64,000 nt of DNA from CAYSWH01 sp964434775 (GCA_964434775.1 CAYSWH010000001.1:25181-89180), one strand, 5' to 3'; numbered from the stretch's first letter, positions 8,029 through 16,893 are shown. Numbers and translations are program-made. Notes: generated by a model from the letters alone, not told the origin.

Positions 8029-10909
8029 GGAAATATTTTTTTACCACTTAAAAGATCTATTAATAGGGCTTGTAATTCTAGTTTTGCTACTTAACCTAGC
8101 AATATATACCGCACTCAACCTGGAAAGTAGCATTCCTCGATTCCAGGTAATCAATAAAATAGACAAGCTTGTATCACAAGAGGACAGAAATTCTTTGTTT
8201 CAGTCTCTGGATACAATCCCGGAAAATTACATTCTAATAAATGATTTTAACCAATCCAAAGATTTTAGTCCGGTTTCTTCGATAGTCCAAGAAAATATAC
8301 TTTACCCAAACAATAAAAAAATTGCTGAAGGAGTTTACGAGTATAAAAATATTTCAAGTGATTCTAACTATCAACTACTCTTGGAGGAAACAGAAACCAA
8401 TAAACTAAAAATAACATATAACCGGGAGAAGGAGAAAATAGATTTTGTAATTCCTTCCTATAAATACATGATTGGCAAACATGAATACACTACCAAAGAA
8501 ATAATCGTATACACAATTCGTGATTTACAAGGAGATGAGATTTTTAAAATTGGCGAAAATATTGTTATCGATATTGAAAATTATGAAAACGATAAGTTTG
8601 TTACTACCGACGAAATTGAAGAAAAGGAAATAACCTTCTTTGAGAAAGAAGAAGAAAATTTGCTTGCTGAATACAACCCGTCATTTGAAGACGGACTCTG
8701 GGAAGAAACTGTAGGAAACTGTAGTAATACTTACCCGGGAGAGCCGGAAATAAATATGGAGTTAGTGGAAAATGATTCTTCTGACGGAAACAAATCTTTG
8801 CTTTTAGAATCAAGTAATCACTTTGCCTGCACCAATCAAATTATTCCTTTTAAATTTACTGAAGGTAATATATATAAATTTGGTTTTGACTACAAAAACT
8901 TGGCCGGAAATACCCTACTCTATGAATTTGAATTACTAACCAACGAAACAACAACTCAAACTTACCAAGGTAGTGAGATAGAAGTCAAAAAAGGTGAGCT
9001 AAATTTTAATTATCTGGACATCCAAAATAGTGAATGGAACTCTTTTAACACTTTTATAGTGCCAAAAGAATACGAGAAGATTGAAAACGTAAGAATTAGG
9101 TTTACTTCACCTTCCGGCGGAGAAGAGGTAATAAACCTATTTGATAAGATAGACTTTGAAGAGTTTGTACCCACTGAAAATATTAGTGAGCTTGAGGAGA
9201 TAACAGACTTATCTACAGAACAAATTTTATTAGATGAGGTTAGAATCAAGAGTGGTTTGAATGAAATTAAATATCTTGCTAATTCTCAAAATCTTCTCGA
9301 AAATCAAAACCCGTCATTTGAAGAAGGTCTTTGGAATGAAGATGCCAGGAATTGTAATAACAATTTCCTCGGAGAAGAAAATATAGATTTGGGTGTTTCT
9401 AGAGATTCAAGTGATAAAAAAAATTCAAGCAGAGTCGCATCAGAAAATCATTATGCATGTACTAGAAAGAACTTTCCTATTGATTTAGGCGGAGAAATGA
9501 AGTATAAGTTTTCCTTTGATTATAAAAATATTTCCGGCAAATTGGCTCAGTATTATATAATCTTTGTAAGTGAGGATAAAGTAGACGAAGAAGAAAATGT
9601 TGGGTTTTCCAAAATTTTAGACTCTTCCGAGATTAATGTTGTCGGTGAGAGATTGACCGTTATTAGTAGAAACGATTGGTTTAAATATGAAAAAATTATT
9701 GACCCCGAAATAGAAAATATTAAAAGTTTAATAATTCATTTGCTTTCGCCCTCCGAGGGAGATATGAAAGTTATAAACCTCTACGACAATGTACGTTTGG
9801 AAGAGTTTGCACCGAAGGATATTGATAATTACTATTTGTATTCCGAGCAGGAGGTTGATGAAAGCCCCAAGGTTGATTCTTTGGAGTATACCAACCTGGA
9901 CAGATACACTCACAAGGTTAGATTGAATGGTCTTGAAGATTCTACTTTAGTTTACTTTCCCGAAGGTTATAGTGATTCATGGAAAGCGTTTCCAATTCAA
10001 ACCGATGAACCCCCTGAAGAGCAAAATGTTTCCGATTTTACCGTGCCTCAGGAAGAGTCAAATCGTCAGGCCGACTCACAAGAAGTCAGAGCTTATTTTG
10101 ACCAGGGTAAAGTATCAACTGTAGGAGATAAATATATCGGTAAGAATTTTGACGATTCAATTAGGAATGATAATCTAAAACCCGGAGGAACACTTAGTGT
10201 TTTAGGAAAACAGGCAATAGACGGCTCCCGTCACTACAAGCTCAATGACTACGGCAATGCCTGGTATATTGATGTTGAGGAGTATTGTAAAAATAGGAAT
10301 GTGTGCGTCGATAATGGTGACGGTACTTTTGATTTGGAGTTAATCATTCGCCATGAGAACAAGTTTTATTTACAACTAATTCAGGCCTCAAGCCTCTTAT
10401 CCTTTCTAATCCCAATCGGTTGGCTGACCCGAAAAAAAATACTTCCCAAAATAAACAATAAACCCTCGTTATTTGAGAATACTAACAAAGAAAAACCACC
10501 TGTCAAAGAAATTGATCCTGAACCTGATTACAAAGAAAGCAAAGAAACCAATAATGAAAAGAAAAACGAATATTTTGAAAAATACATCAATCGAGAAGGA
10601 GAACCGATAGAATTAACCGGAGATGAAAAGCCAAACCCAAAGAATTCAATATCTACCCAAAAAATTAAAAAATCGGAAGGAAAGAAAACTATTTCATCCA
10701 AATCTTTTAGAATTGCCGACTTAATTGGAACCTCCGACTCCAAAGAAACTTCGGAACCAATTGAAAAGCAAATGCCTAGCTCAAAGAAATATGTTGATTT
10801 AGTAATTGAGCCAAGAAAGAAAAGTAAAGACATCCGAAGATTATCATCAGATGAAAGTAAATCGATTAAAACCGTGCCTGTGGAAGATAATTCTGATGAA
10901 TTGGATTAA
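7988..10909 (+). CDS. Large membrane-anchored exoprotein, paralogue of 1915-4737
   Basis: A 973-residue protein with the same plan as its paralogue: an N-terminal helix (about residues 24-44), two repeated modules opening with SFEDGLW and SFEEGLW and containing NHFAC or NHYAC, the SDSWKAF domain, a C-terminal helix and a long charged tail. The first two thirds have clearly diverged from the paralogue, whereas 9771-10384 is identical at the DNA level. The tail diverges again completely. The gene start overlaps the upstream YfhO-like gene by 41 bp. Its stop (10907-10909) overlaps the end of a convergent small gene. Function is unknown beyond probable glycan or acceptor binding at the cell surface. 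Confidence 0.75.
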   Translation: MKPIDLFTIQKRVKEIFFYHLKDLLIGLVILVLLLNLAIYTALNLESSIPRFQVINKIDKLVSQEDRNSLFQSLDTIPENYILINDFNQSKDFSPVSSIVQENILYPNNKKIAEGVYEYKNISSDSNYQLLLEETETNKLKITYNREKEKIDFVIPSYKYMIGKHEYTTKEIIVYTIRDLQGDEIFKIGENIVIDIENYENDKFVTTDEIEEKEITFFEKEEENLLAEYNPSFEDGLWEETVGNCSNTYPGEPEINMELVENDSSDGNKSLLLESSNHFACTNQIIPFKFTEGNIYKFGFDYKNLAGNTLLYEFELLTNETTTQTYQGSEIEVKKGELNFNYLDIQNSEWNSFNTFIVPKEYEKIENVRIRFTSPSGGEEVINLFDKIDFEEFVPTENISELEEITDLSTEQILLDEVRIKSGLNEIKYLANSQNLLENQNPSFEEGLWNEDARNCNNNFLGEENIDLGVSRDSSDKKNSSRVASENHYACTRKNFPIDLGGEMKYKFSFDYKNISGKLAQYYIIFVSEDKVDEEENVGFSKILDSSEINVVGERLTVISRNDWFKYEKIIDPEIENIKSLIIHLLSPSEGDMKVINLYDNVRLEEFAPKDIDNYYLYSEQEVDESPKVDSLEYTNLDRYTHKVRLNGLEDSTLVYFPEGYSDSWKAFPIQTDEPPEEQNVSDFTVPQEESNRQADSQEVRAYFDQGKVSTVGDKYIGKNFDDSIRNDNLKPGGTLSVLGKQAIDGSRHYKLNDYGNAWYIDVEEYCKNRNVCVDNGDGTFDLELIIRHENKFYLQLIQASSLLSFLIPIGWLTRKKILPKINNKPSLFENTNKEKPPVKEIDPEPDYKESKETNNEKKNEYFEKYINREGEPIELTGDEKPNPKNSISTQKIKKSEGKKTISSKSFRIADLIGTSDSKETSEPIEKQMPSSKKYVDLVIEPRKKSKDIRRLSSDESKSIKTVPVEDNSDELD
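9771..10384 (+). repeat. 614-bp exact duplication, copy 2
   Basis: Identical to 3647-4260, offset exactly 6124 bases, in the same orientation. The duplication ends within the codons preceding the C-terminal membrane helix in both genes. Confidence 0.95.
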
Positions 10910-11111
10910 TTATTCTTTCTATTTCGCCTTTTCTTTTGCTGTTTAGTAGCTTCTTCCAATAACCTGTTGGCTTCTTGTTCACTGATTTCATTATCATCAT
11001 GTTTTTTTTAATAAGCCGAAATATAGCGAGTAAATTTTTACCCTCGTCTTCCTCAACTGGCTTATTGTCATCAGATCTCTCTCCAAGCATTTTAAGAATA
11101 TCAAACTTCAT
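10906..11111 (-). pseudogene. Small charged protein, frame broken at an A8 run
   Basis: Reading from ATG at 11111 gives MKFDILKMLGERSDD...LLAIFRLIKK up to a run of eight A (plus-strand T8 at 11003-11010). One base later the other frame continues as HDDNEISEQEANRLLEEATK and ends in a basic tail (QQKKRRNRKNN) at TAA 10906-10908. One extra A would give a 68-residue acidic-then-basic soluble protein. The break is a missing base, a sequencing error, or a -1 shift: the zero-frame codons form A AAA AAC, a classical slippery heptamer. The stop overlaps the stop of the convergent exoprotein gene. No family recognised. Confidence 0.55.
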
Positions 11112-11207
11112 ACAATTCAATTATAGCATATTTTTCAGAAAATGAAAACAGGAGATAATTTTAATCGACTCTAGAAACTTATTTGACTGGATCTTGAAGA
11201 AAAAAAA

Positions 11208-11452
11208 TATAGTAGCCCCTCTCTTAACCCAGACATTTCCAAATTTCACTCGGTTACTTGCCAAGTGGTCATCCTGAATTTGCATCCTTGTTGTCCCGAA
11301 TTTGCAACCTTGTTGTCCTGAAAACCAAAACCCCCCGTCATCCTGAATTTGCAAACTCGTCATCCTGAATTTATTTCAGGATCTGTTCGAAGAGATGCCG
11401 AAACGAGTTCGCCGTGACAGGTGTATAATAGGTTATATTCGAATCGACTATA
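11208..11452 (+). repeat. Dispersed intergenic repeat, copy 1
   Basis: A 245-bp element running from TATAGTAGCCCC to GAATCGACTATA. Internal parts are GACATTTCCAAATTTCACTC, several GTCATCCTGAATTTG modules, a TGAATTTATTTCAGGATC hairpin and GTTCGCCGTGACAG near the right end. It lies upstream of csoR and faces an inverted copy at 15674-15952. It fills most of the gene-free stretch 11112-11605. Short open frames in it are not genes. Confidence 0.9.
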
Positions 11453-11535
11453 TTTGACTAGTTCTAGGATATTGGAAAAAACAAGTAAATCCGGTAGTCT
11501 GATTTTTTTAAGAAAATGGTCGATCAATGTATGAT

Positions 11536-11578
11536 TTGACATGATTTCTTATCTACAGTACCCTACCCTATAGGGTAG
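11536..11578 (+). promoter_or_regulatory. csoR promoter with CsoR-type operator
   Basis: A perfect -35 (TTGACA, 11536-11541) is followed at 17 bp by a weak -10 (TACCCT, 11559-11564). The perfect 16-bp palindrome CTACCCTATAGGGTAG (11563-11578) overlaps and follows the -10. CsoR-family repressors bind GC-flanked palindromes of the form TACCC-n-GGGTA, so this is the expected autoregulatory operator. Repressor bound here would occlude RNA polymerase until Cu(I) releases it. Confidence 0.8.
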
Positions 11579-11605
11579 CATTTTTTAAATTATATTTATT
11601 GTTTT

Positions 11606-11866
11606 ATGCATGAAAAAACTAAAAACAACTCTATCAGAATGGTTAAACAGTCCATCGGTACTTTAAATAAAGTTTTGGAAATGATTGAAAAGGATGTATA
11701 TTGTTTTGACATTATTCAGCAGCTACAATCCGTAAACGGAATGAATTCCAAAGCCATGCAGATTATACTTAAAAAGCATCTCGAGACTTGTGTTGTAAAT
11801 AAGATAAATGCCGGAGGACAAGAAAGAGAAGAGGCTATCCAAGAACTCCTAAAAATGTATAACTAA
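11606..11866 (+). CDS. csoR: Copper-sensing transcriptional repressor CsoR
   Basis: An 86-residue all-helical regulator of the CsoR/DUF156 family that binds DNA as a tetramer and is released by Cu(I). The family's metal ligands are all present: Cys33, His58 and Cys62 (the C-H-C triad, in ...HLETC). It is the first gene of a copper operon and ends 10 bp before copA. A palindromic operator lies in its promoter at 11563-11578. Nickel- or sulfide-sensing relatives differ in the ligand set or lack the copper neighbours, so copper is the best reading. Confidence 0.9.
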   Translation: MHEKTKNNSIRMVKQSIGTLNKVLEMIEKDVYCFDIIQQLQSVNGMNSKAMQIILKKHLETCVVNKINAGGQEREEAIQELLKMYN

Positions 11867-11876
11867 AAATAAATAT

Positions 11877-14175
11877 ATGTCTGATATAAGCAAAAGATTT
11901 GATGTAAAAGGAATGCATTGTGCCAGCTGTGCCTATTCAATTGAAACCAAACTCTCTGAACTTGATGGTGTAAACAAAGTCCGGGTCAATTATGCTACGG
12001 AGGAAGTAAATATAGATTTTGATCATCAAAAAGTGAATTTGGAGAAAATGAACAAAGTAGTTCAAGGGCTAGGATACTCCTTTTCCGAAAATGTTAAGCC
12101 TTCCAAAGAGAGTTCCGAAAAAAATGATAACCAATCTGATCTGCAAAGTTCCAAGGAAAAAAGTAAAAACGGTGAGCTTAATAAGCTTAGAAGTCAAACA
12201 ATACTTACCCTGCCAATTAGCTTATTCATGTTTACAGGAATGATCTGGATGTTACTTGCTAAATCAGGATTCGGTTTTCCTTCATTTCCGATAAGTATGG
12301 CAACTTTTGATAAGCTGGGGTTAATCTTTGCTACTTTTGTACTTGCATTTGCCGGCAAGCCTTTTTTGTCGGCCGTGCTTAGGTTCGTACAAACCGGAGT
12401 AGCCAACATGGATTCTCTCGTAGGAATAGGGACCTCGATAGCCTATTTGTATAGTGCAACCCTTCTAATCTTTCCCGGCTTGACAGAAACATTCCAATTA
12501 CCCGAAACCGGGTTATACTTTGATGTAACTGTGATAGTCATTGGCTTTATAATCTTTGGTAAATATTTGGAAGCAAAATCAAAAATGGCTACCGGAGAGG
12601 CTCTGAAGAAGTTAATCGGTCTTCAGTCTAAAACGGCCTTGATCTTAGTGGATGGAGAGGAAAAAGAAGTTCCCGTGGATCAAGTAACTCCCGAGCAGAT
12701 AGTAGTATAGTCAAGCCCGGACAAAAATCCCCGTTGACGGAACTGTTCTCTCCGGAAAAACGTCTGTTGACGAGTCCATGCTTACCGGCGAACCGATTCC
12801 GGTGGACAAGCAAAAAGGCGATGAAGTAGTAGGAGGTACAATAAACCGTCAAGGATCAATTCGCTATCAGGTAACCAAAGTAGGAGCAGAAACCATGTTG
12901 GCACAAATCATTGAGTTGGTTAGACAAGCTCAAGGTTCCAAAGCACCAATTCAAGCCTTGGCCGACAAAGTAGCAGCCGTTTTTGTGCCGGCAGTTTTGG
13001 TAATTGCAGTGCTAAGTTTTTTGACCTGGGTAGTCTTGGGTAGCATCTTGGGTTTGGCCAATCCTTTTAGCCTGGCTCTAATTTCTTTGGTAGGAATTTT
13101 GGTAATTGCCTGTCCTTGTGCCTTGGGTCTGGCTACACCCACCGCCATCATAGTAGGAGTTGGTAAGGGTGCTGAAAACGGAATTTTAATCAAGAATGCC
13201 GAAAGTCTGGAAAGACTGCACAAGATTGATACGGTAGTTTTTGATAAAACCGGCACGATTACCCTGGGAAGACCTACAGTGACAGAGATAATCGAAACCA
13301 ATAAGTTGAATGCTCAAAAAAAACTGAAACTTTTACAACTTGCTGCTGCGGTGGAAAATTTGTCGGAACATCCGCTAGCCAGAGCTATTGTAGAAAAGGC
13401 CAAGGAGGAGGGACCGGAGATTCTAGAGGCTGTCGATTTTGAATACTTGGAAGGTGTAGGCGTTCAGGCCAAAGTAGATAATAAAATTGTCAGAGTTCGC
13501 AAGCCTCAAACTGCGGACAAAGAAAACCCTGACGTTCTAAGGCTTCAATCTCAAGGTCAAACCGTAGTCGTGATTGAATTTGACCAAGAAATTGTTGGGT
13601 TCATTGCTATCAGCGACGAATTGAAATCCACTTCCAAAAAAGCCGTAAACCAACTCCAAAAACTGGGAATAAAAACAATAATGCTCACCGGTGACAATCA
13701 AAAGGCAGCCGAGCATATTGCATCACAAGTAGGTATAGATAAAGTAGTCGCAGAGGTCTTACCGGCTCAAAAAGTAGAACAAATCAAGTCTCTGCAGTCC
13801 CAAGGTAAGGCAGTAGCCATGGTGGGTGACGGAATTAACGATGCTCCGGCACTTTCAGCCGCAGACGTCGGGCTGGCTATGGCCACGGGAACAGACATTG
13901 CCATTGAGTCCGGTGACATAACTCTTTTAAAAGGAGACCTGCTCAAGGTTGCTTCCGCCATCAGACTATCTCAAAAAACCATGTCCACTATCCACCAAAA
14001 CCTCTTTTGGGCCTTTGCTTATAATATAATCGGTATACCTGTGGCTGCCGGAATTCTTTACCCTTTGCTGGGAGTAATGCTAAATCCGGCTATTGCCGGT
14101 GCTGCCATGGCCTTTAGCAGTGTCTCGGTAGTAGCTAATAGTTTACGTTTAAAGACTCTAAGGTTAGAAAAATAA
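11877..14175 (+). pseudogene. copA: Copper-exporting P1B-type ATPase CopA, two frameshifts
   Basis: Cu(I)-translocating ATPase that pumps copper out of the cytoplasm. The N-terminal part (11877-12710) has an HMA domain with GMHCASC (Cys15, Cys18) and four membrane helices. The remainder has [29 protein letters not shown] and [10 protein letters not shown], plus the last helices ending in [17 protein letters not shown], all standard for CopA. The frame breaks twice within about 30 bp. After the codons for QIVV it moves at 12705-12710 (VKPGQ continues in frame 2), and at 12722-12727 it moves again (KIPVDGT in frame 1, an A5 run where A6 is expected). Every catalytic motif is intact, so consensus error or very recent inactivation is more likely than an old pseudogene. 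Confidence 0.9.
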
Positions 14176-14202
14176 TTAATAAATATAAATATCTGAAATA
14201 AT

Positions 14203-15228
14203 ATGCCCAAACAATATAAATTCTTCTGTAATGAAGTTCATTGTAAAGCCTGCGAGTTTTTGTTGGAAAATGAACTCAGCAAAAATCCGCAAGTAAGTAG
14301 TGTCCATGTAAATGTTGCAAGCAAAGAAATAGTCGTTGAAACTAAGAAACAGGTTGACCCTTCCAAATTGTCTCAAGAATTAACCGACTTGGTAAAGACC
14401 AAGGGCTATACAATTTCTCCAAATAAAATTTCTAAAAAAATTAACCTGGAAGAATTTGGTTTAGCAGTCTTGATAACAACCTTACTGGTACTTAGTTTTC
14501 TCTACTTACAAAGGTTGGGGCTTGCAGATTGGATTACCGGTGAAATAACCTATCCCCTAGCCTTTGGTATTGGAATAGTTGCTTCTTTATCCAGCTGTAT
14601 GGCTGTAGTAGGTGGATTACTCTTATCACTTTCGGCTACCTGGGCAAAGCAAGAGACCCGGAGTAGTTTGTACAATCACCCGCAAATTCACTTCCACGTT
14701 GGTCGCCTATTAGGTTTCTTGGTTTTTGGTTTGCTTCTTGGACTAGTTGGTTCATTGTTTACTCTCAATATTTATGTTTCCGTAGCATTAAATGCTCTTG
14801 TCGGTCTTGTCATGTTAATACTTGGACTTAACCTTTTGGAGCTATTTGATTTTACAAAAAAACTCCAATTTAGCTTGCCCAAGAAATTTTCTCAAAATAC
14901 TATTGGTAAAGAGATATCCGGAAGGCTTGCTCCTTTTTTGATTGGTAGTCTTACTTTTTTTCTTCCCTGCGGATTTACTCAAAGTATGCAGGTTTATAGT
15001 CTTTCTACCGGCAGCCCGATTACAGCCGGATTGACTATGCTCGCCTTTGCCGTGGGTACCCTTCCGGTCCTTGCCTTAATTGGTTTTTCAAGCTTTAATT
15101 TTAGTAGCGGTAAATATGCCGGAGTATTTTTCAAAACAGCCGGTTTACTGGTGGTAATTTTTAGTATTTATAACCTTTATTCGGCTTTGACTGTACTTGG
15201 ATTCCTTCCGGTACTGTTTAACTTTTAG
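14203..15228 (+). CDS. HMA domain fused to TauE/SafE-like (DsbD-like) membrane protein
   Basis: A 341-residue copper-related membrane protein. Residues 1-70 form a heavy-metal-associated domain with the ligand pair in HCKAC (Cys14, Cys17). About eight helices follow, with the paired motifs LSSCMAVVGGLLLSLS and LPCGFTQSMQ that define the COG2836 sulfite-exporter/urease-accessory-like group, relatives of the DsbD transmembrane core. In other bacteria such fusions travel with copA and cupredoxins. It begins 27 bp after copA and precedes a cupredoxin gene. The likely role is copper or electron transfer across the membrane; the exact activity is not established. Confidence 0.82.
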   Translation: MPKQYKFFCNEVHCKACEFLLENELSKNPQVSSVHVNVASKEIVVETKKQVDPSKLSQELTDLVKTKGYTISPNKISKKINLEEFGLAVLITTLLVLSFLYLQRLGLADWITGEITYPLAFGIGIVASLSSCMAVVGGLLLSLSATWAKQETRSSLYNHPQIHFHVGRLLGFLVFGLLLGLVGSLFTLNIYVSVALNALVGLVMLILGLNLLELFDFTKKLQFSLPKKFSQNTIGKEISGRLAPFLIGSLTFFLPCGFTQSMQVYSLSTGSPITAGLTMLAFAVGTLPVLALIGFSSFNFSSGKYAGVFFKTAGLLVVIFSIYNLYSALTVLGFLPVLFNF

Positions 15229-15273
15229 CACAAACATAAAAAATAATCAGAAAATTAATTAATATTTCAAATT

Positions 15274-15672
15274 ATGACTAAAAAAATATTTATTGGACTT
15301 GGTATTATAATCTCATTAATTATTGGTATAGGCCTCTTTACAGGAAGCTCTGATAAAGATGTCTCAGAAAATAACGACAATTCGTCTGTTTCTACTAACA
15401 AGGAAGGAGTGCAGGTAGTCGAGATCAAAGCTAAAGGAGGTTATACTCCAAGTCGTTTGCAAGCTACAGAAGGCAAAGAAACTGTCATTAGATTTACTAC
15501 AAATAACACATATGATTGTTCCGCTGCTATGACCATTCCCGATTTGGGCATATCGGAGTTTTTGGAACCAAACGGTGCCAAAGAGATTGTGGTATCCGGT
15601 GAGGATGCTACCGGTGACTTACTTATTACCTGTAGTATGGGTATGTATAGTTCAACTATCAACTTTTCTTAA
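15274..15672 (+). CDS. Membrane-anchored cupredoxin-like protein
   Basis: A 132-residue exported protein. A signal anchor (residues 4-24) and a Ser/Asn-rich linker are followed by an EfeO/cupredoxin-type beta-sandwich starting at VVEIKAKGGYTPSRL. Candidate copper ligands are Cys81 of YDCSA and, in the last loop, CSMGM (Cys and Met). It probably binds Cu(I) outside the membrane and hands it to or receives it from the upstream HMA-TauE protein or CopA. It is the last gene of the csoR operon. Its stop codon directly abuts the inverted repeat copy at 15674. Confidence 0.8.
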   Translation: MTKKIFIGLGIIISLIIGIGLFTGSSDKDVSENNDNSSVSTNKEGVQVVEIKAKGGYTPSRLQATEGKETVIRFTTNNTYDCSAAMTIPDLGISEFLEPNGAKEIVVSGEDATGDLLITCSMGMYSSTINFS

Positions 15673-15673
15673 A

Positions 15674-15952
15674 TATAGTCGATTCGAATATAACCTATTA
15701 TACACCTGTCACGGCGAACTTGTTTCGGCATCTCTTCGAACAGATCCTGAAATAATAATTGTCATTTAGAACTTGTTTCGGAATCCGGTTTTGAATGGAA
15801 TCCTGAAATAAATTCAGGATGACGGGTCGGTTTTGGTTTTCAGGATGACGAGGTTGCAAATTCGGGACAACAAGGTTGTAAATTCAGGATGACCACTTGG
15901 TAAGTGACGGAGTAAAATTTGGAAATGTCTGGGTTAAGAGGGGGTGGCTATA
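15674..15952 (-). repeat. Dispersed intergenic repeat, copy 2 (inverted relative to copy 1)
   Basis: A 279-bp element whose reverse complement matches copy 1 end to end, with TATAG and CTATA ends. It begins one base after the cupredoxin stop codon, so it may also supply the 3' end of the copper operon transcript. Together with copy 1 it brackets the 4.2-kb copper cassette in inverted orientation. The rest of this gap, 15953-16148, shows no recognisable feature. Confidence 0.9.
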
Positions 15953-16148
15953 AATAGGATTTACACCCAAAATACTTTGCATGGAGTAAGTAGTTTGTTT
16001 GAGAAATTAAATACCCTTCCTTGTAGATTCTTTCCGGTTAAAGATAGACTTCAGCTTAAAAAAACTGATTAACTCAAACTGCGAATTGACACTATCGCTA
16101 AGATACACTGACAAAACTAATATAATTAAACTTTTGTTAACAAGAAAT

Positions 16149-16362
16149 ATGAAGCGAAATTTACATTAAAAATTATTATTACAGGCTTCCTGACAGCCTC
16201 GATTTCTCTTTTAATCGCCGCCTTTTTGTAGGTCAAGTAATCCCTCCGCAAGATGCACCAGCTCAAATATTGGAAGAATATAATAGACAGGCTGAACTGT
16301 TCCAAATTATTTTTTATGCGATGATTGTAGTTTTTCAATCTCTTCACTCTCTTTTGGACTGA
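16149..16362 (+). pseudogene. Small signal-peptide protein broken by two one-base gaps
   Basis: Three consecutive frames together read MKRNLH, then KIIITGFLTASISLLIAAF, then GQVIPPQDAPAQILEEYNRQ, and end in a hydrophobic helix (LFQIIFYAMIVVFQ) before TGA 16360-16362. The joins are at about 16166 (TT where TTT would restore frame) and at the T5 run 16223-16227 (T6 would restore it). The restored product is a roughly 71-residue exported protein with a lipid-facing N-terminal helix and a C-terminal helix. No family is recognised. The coherent signal peptide and proline-rich hinge make chance unlikely. Confidence 0.5.
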
Positions 16363-16429
16363 GTATAATCAAATATCTTTATTTCAGGTTTTATAGGCAA
16401 CCTTAATCTCAATTTCAATTTTAATATTC

Positions 16430-16893
16430 TGGTGGAGATGGGGGGAGTTGCACCCCCGTCCAGCCGGTTTTTTTGAAACAAGTTTTTTCAGACTGAGTCC
16501 ATAGACTGTTTATCTCTTCCTACCGACGTCTATAACAGACAAATCAATCGGTCGATAGATCAAGCTTGATACTTCTTTTGACCGCTAATCAAAATCAAAA
16601 AAAGGTGCTTGTTAATTAAGTATGAATGAAGTCGTTAGGAGCCAAGCACACCCCTAATCAAACTTCTAAAGTTCCAATTCAAACTTAATCTAAAGAGTTA
16701 TCTCTTCATTGATTAAGCGAATTGTGGAACTCCATCGTGTACAGGCTGCAAAAGTTTTTCTGCATATTCCTCTACACGATTTACAAAGCTGTTATTCTTT
16801 GCACTTATAATAGTTTGTAATCTATAAGGAAGACTACCAACCACTCAGCACTTGTAACAAATTAACCGGCTGTCAATCTACCACGACATCCCC
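16430..16893 (-). ncRNA. ssrA: tmRNA
   Basis: Transfer-messenger RNA that rescues stalled ribosomes. The 5' end GGGGAUG (16893-16887) pairs over 7 bp with CAUCUCC near the 3' end, including the G3-U wobble that alanyl-tRNA synthetase recognises, followed by A and an encoded CCA (16432-16430). The T arm is GGGGG-UGCAACU-CCCCC. A tag frame begins GCA AAG AAU AAC AGC at about 16802 and runs to UAA at about 16713, coding AKNNSFVNRV...VPQFA, about 29 residues. The tag is long and ends Phe-Ala instead of the common Ala-Ala. Total length is about 464 nt. Confidence 0.92.

Noticed and set aside
11121..11542. Minus-strand frames of 60-80 residues upstream of csoR
   Set aside because: They lie in repeat copy 1 and related frames recur in the other copies; their translations are translated repeat, not protein.
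12950..13961. Antisense frames inside copA
   Set aside because: They are shadows of the strongly conserved ATPase motifs and have no independent start signals.
16126..16347. 73-residue minus-strand frame
   Set aside because: It is antisense to the broken signal-peptide gene at 16149-16362, whose pieces look like real protein.
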